Shown in pieces: positions 5,366 to 5,400 of a DNA stretch of 5,400 nucleotides. Where the stretch lies: assembly GCA_000436075.1 (NCBI GenBank), contig FR884642.1:5260-10659 (forward strand). Direction: 5' to 3'. The notes beneath the pieces are model-generated. The model searched no databases and was not told the origin of the DNA. It worked only from the letters and a program-made list of their open reading frames with translations. A program made the position numbers and the translations under genes. Origin of the DNA: Eggerthella sp. CAG:209 (lineage in GTDB: Bacteria > Actinomycetota > Coriobacteriia > Coriobacteriales > Eggerthellaceae). The stretch's first letter is position 1; the number at the start of each line of letters is the position of its first letter.

Positions 5366-5400
5366 GCAGAGCAGGACATAACCCACCCGAGAAGCCGCCA

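Noticed and set aside
4415..5386. Long open frame of 323 codons on the minus strand
   Set aside because: It is the antisense shadow of the symporter. The translation is low-complexity, rich in His, Gly and Asp, with no recognisable domain.
1..5400. tRNA genes, CRISPR arrays, insertion sequences
   Set aside because: I saw no cloverleaf, no regularly spaced repeats and no transposase frame anywhere in the window.

Overview
The window looks like a chromosomal segment of an anaerobic actinobacterium, probably a member of the Coriobacteriia (Eggerthellaceae-like), carrying the right-hand end of an integrated mobile element. This placement is an inference from the general look of the proteins and the moderate GC content. 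No rRNA or other marker gene is present to confirm it.

Element part (about 1-3180). A divergent control region at 290-434 separates a leftward 73-residue coiled-coil gene (68-289) from a rightward three-gene operon. That operon encodes a LexA/CI-type self-cleaving repressor (435-1103), an unrecognised 263-residue protein (1119-1910) and a tyrosine recombinase (1913-3097). The genes are 15 and 2 bases apart, so they are probably co-transcribed, and the last two are probably translationally coupled. The layout resembles the lysogeny module of a temperate phage: repressor, accessory gene, integrase, attachment site, with the lytic or excision genes running the other way. Two matching 24-bp dyads (GATGTATA-N8-TATACATY) lie at 30-53 and 325-348, one on each side of the leftward small gene, and are the best operator candidates. 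The element continues off the left edge.

Junction (3098-3263). No gene or tRNA lies here. The region holds nested inverted repeats just after the integrase stop, where an attachment site would be expected. AGG and ATA codons are frequent to the left and much rarer to the right, so the element probably ends in this gap. The exact core cannot be fixed without the other end or an empty site.

Chromosome-like part (3200-5400). A promoter with a consensus -35 box lies inside an 11-bp imperfect dyad and leads to a two-gene transcript: a 69-residue helix-turn-helix protein (3264-3473) and a 97-residue DUF1292 protein (3522-3815). A strong intrinsic terminator at 3857-3899 closes it. After a leader of about 140 bases comes a complete DAACS-family (GltP-type) symporter (4043-5365). 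Its substrate-site residues point to glutamate or aspartate. The last 35 bases hold nothing recognisable.
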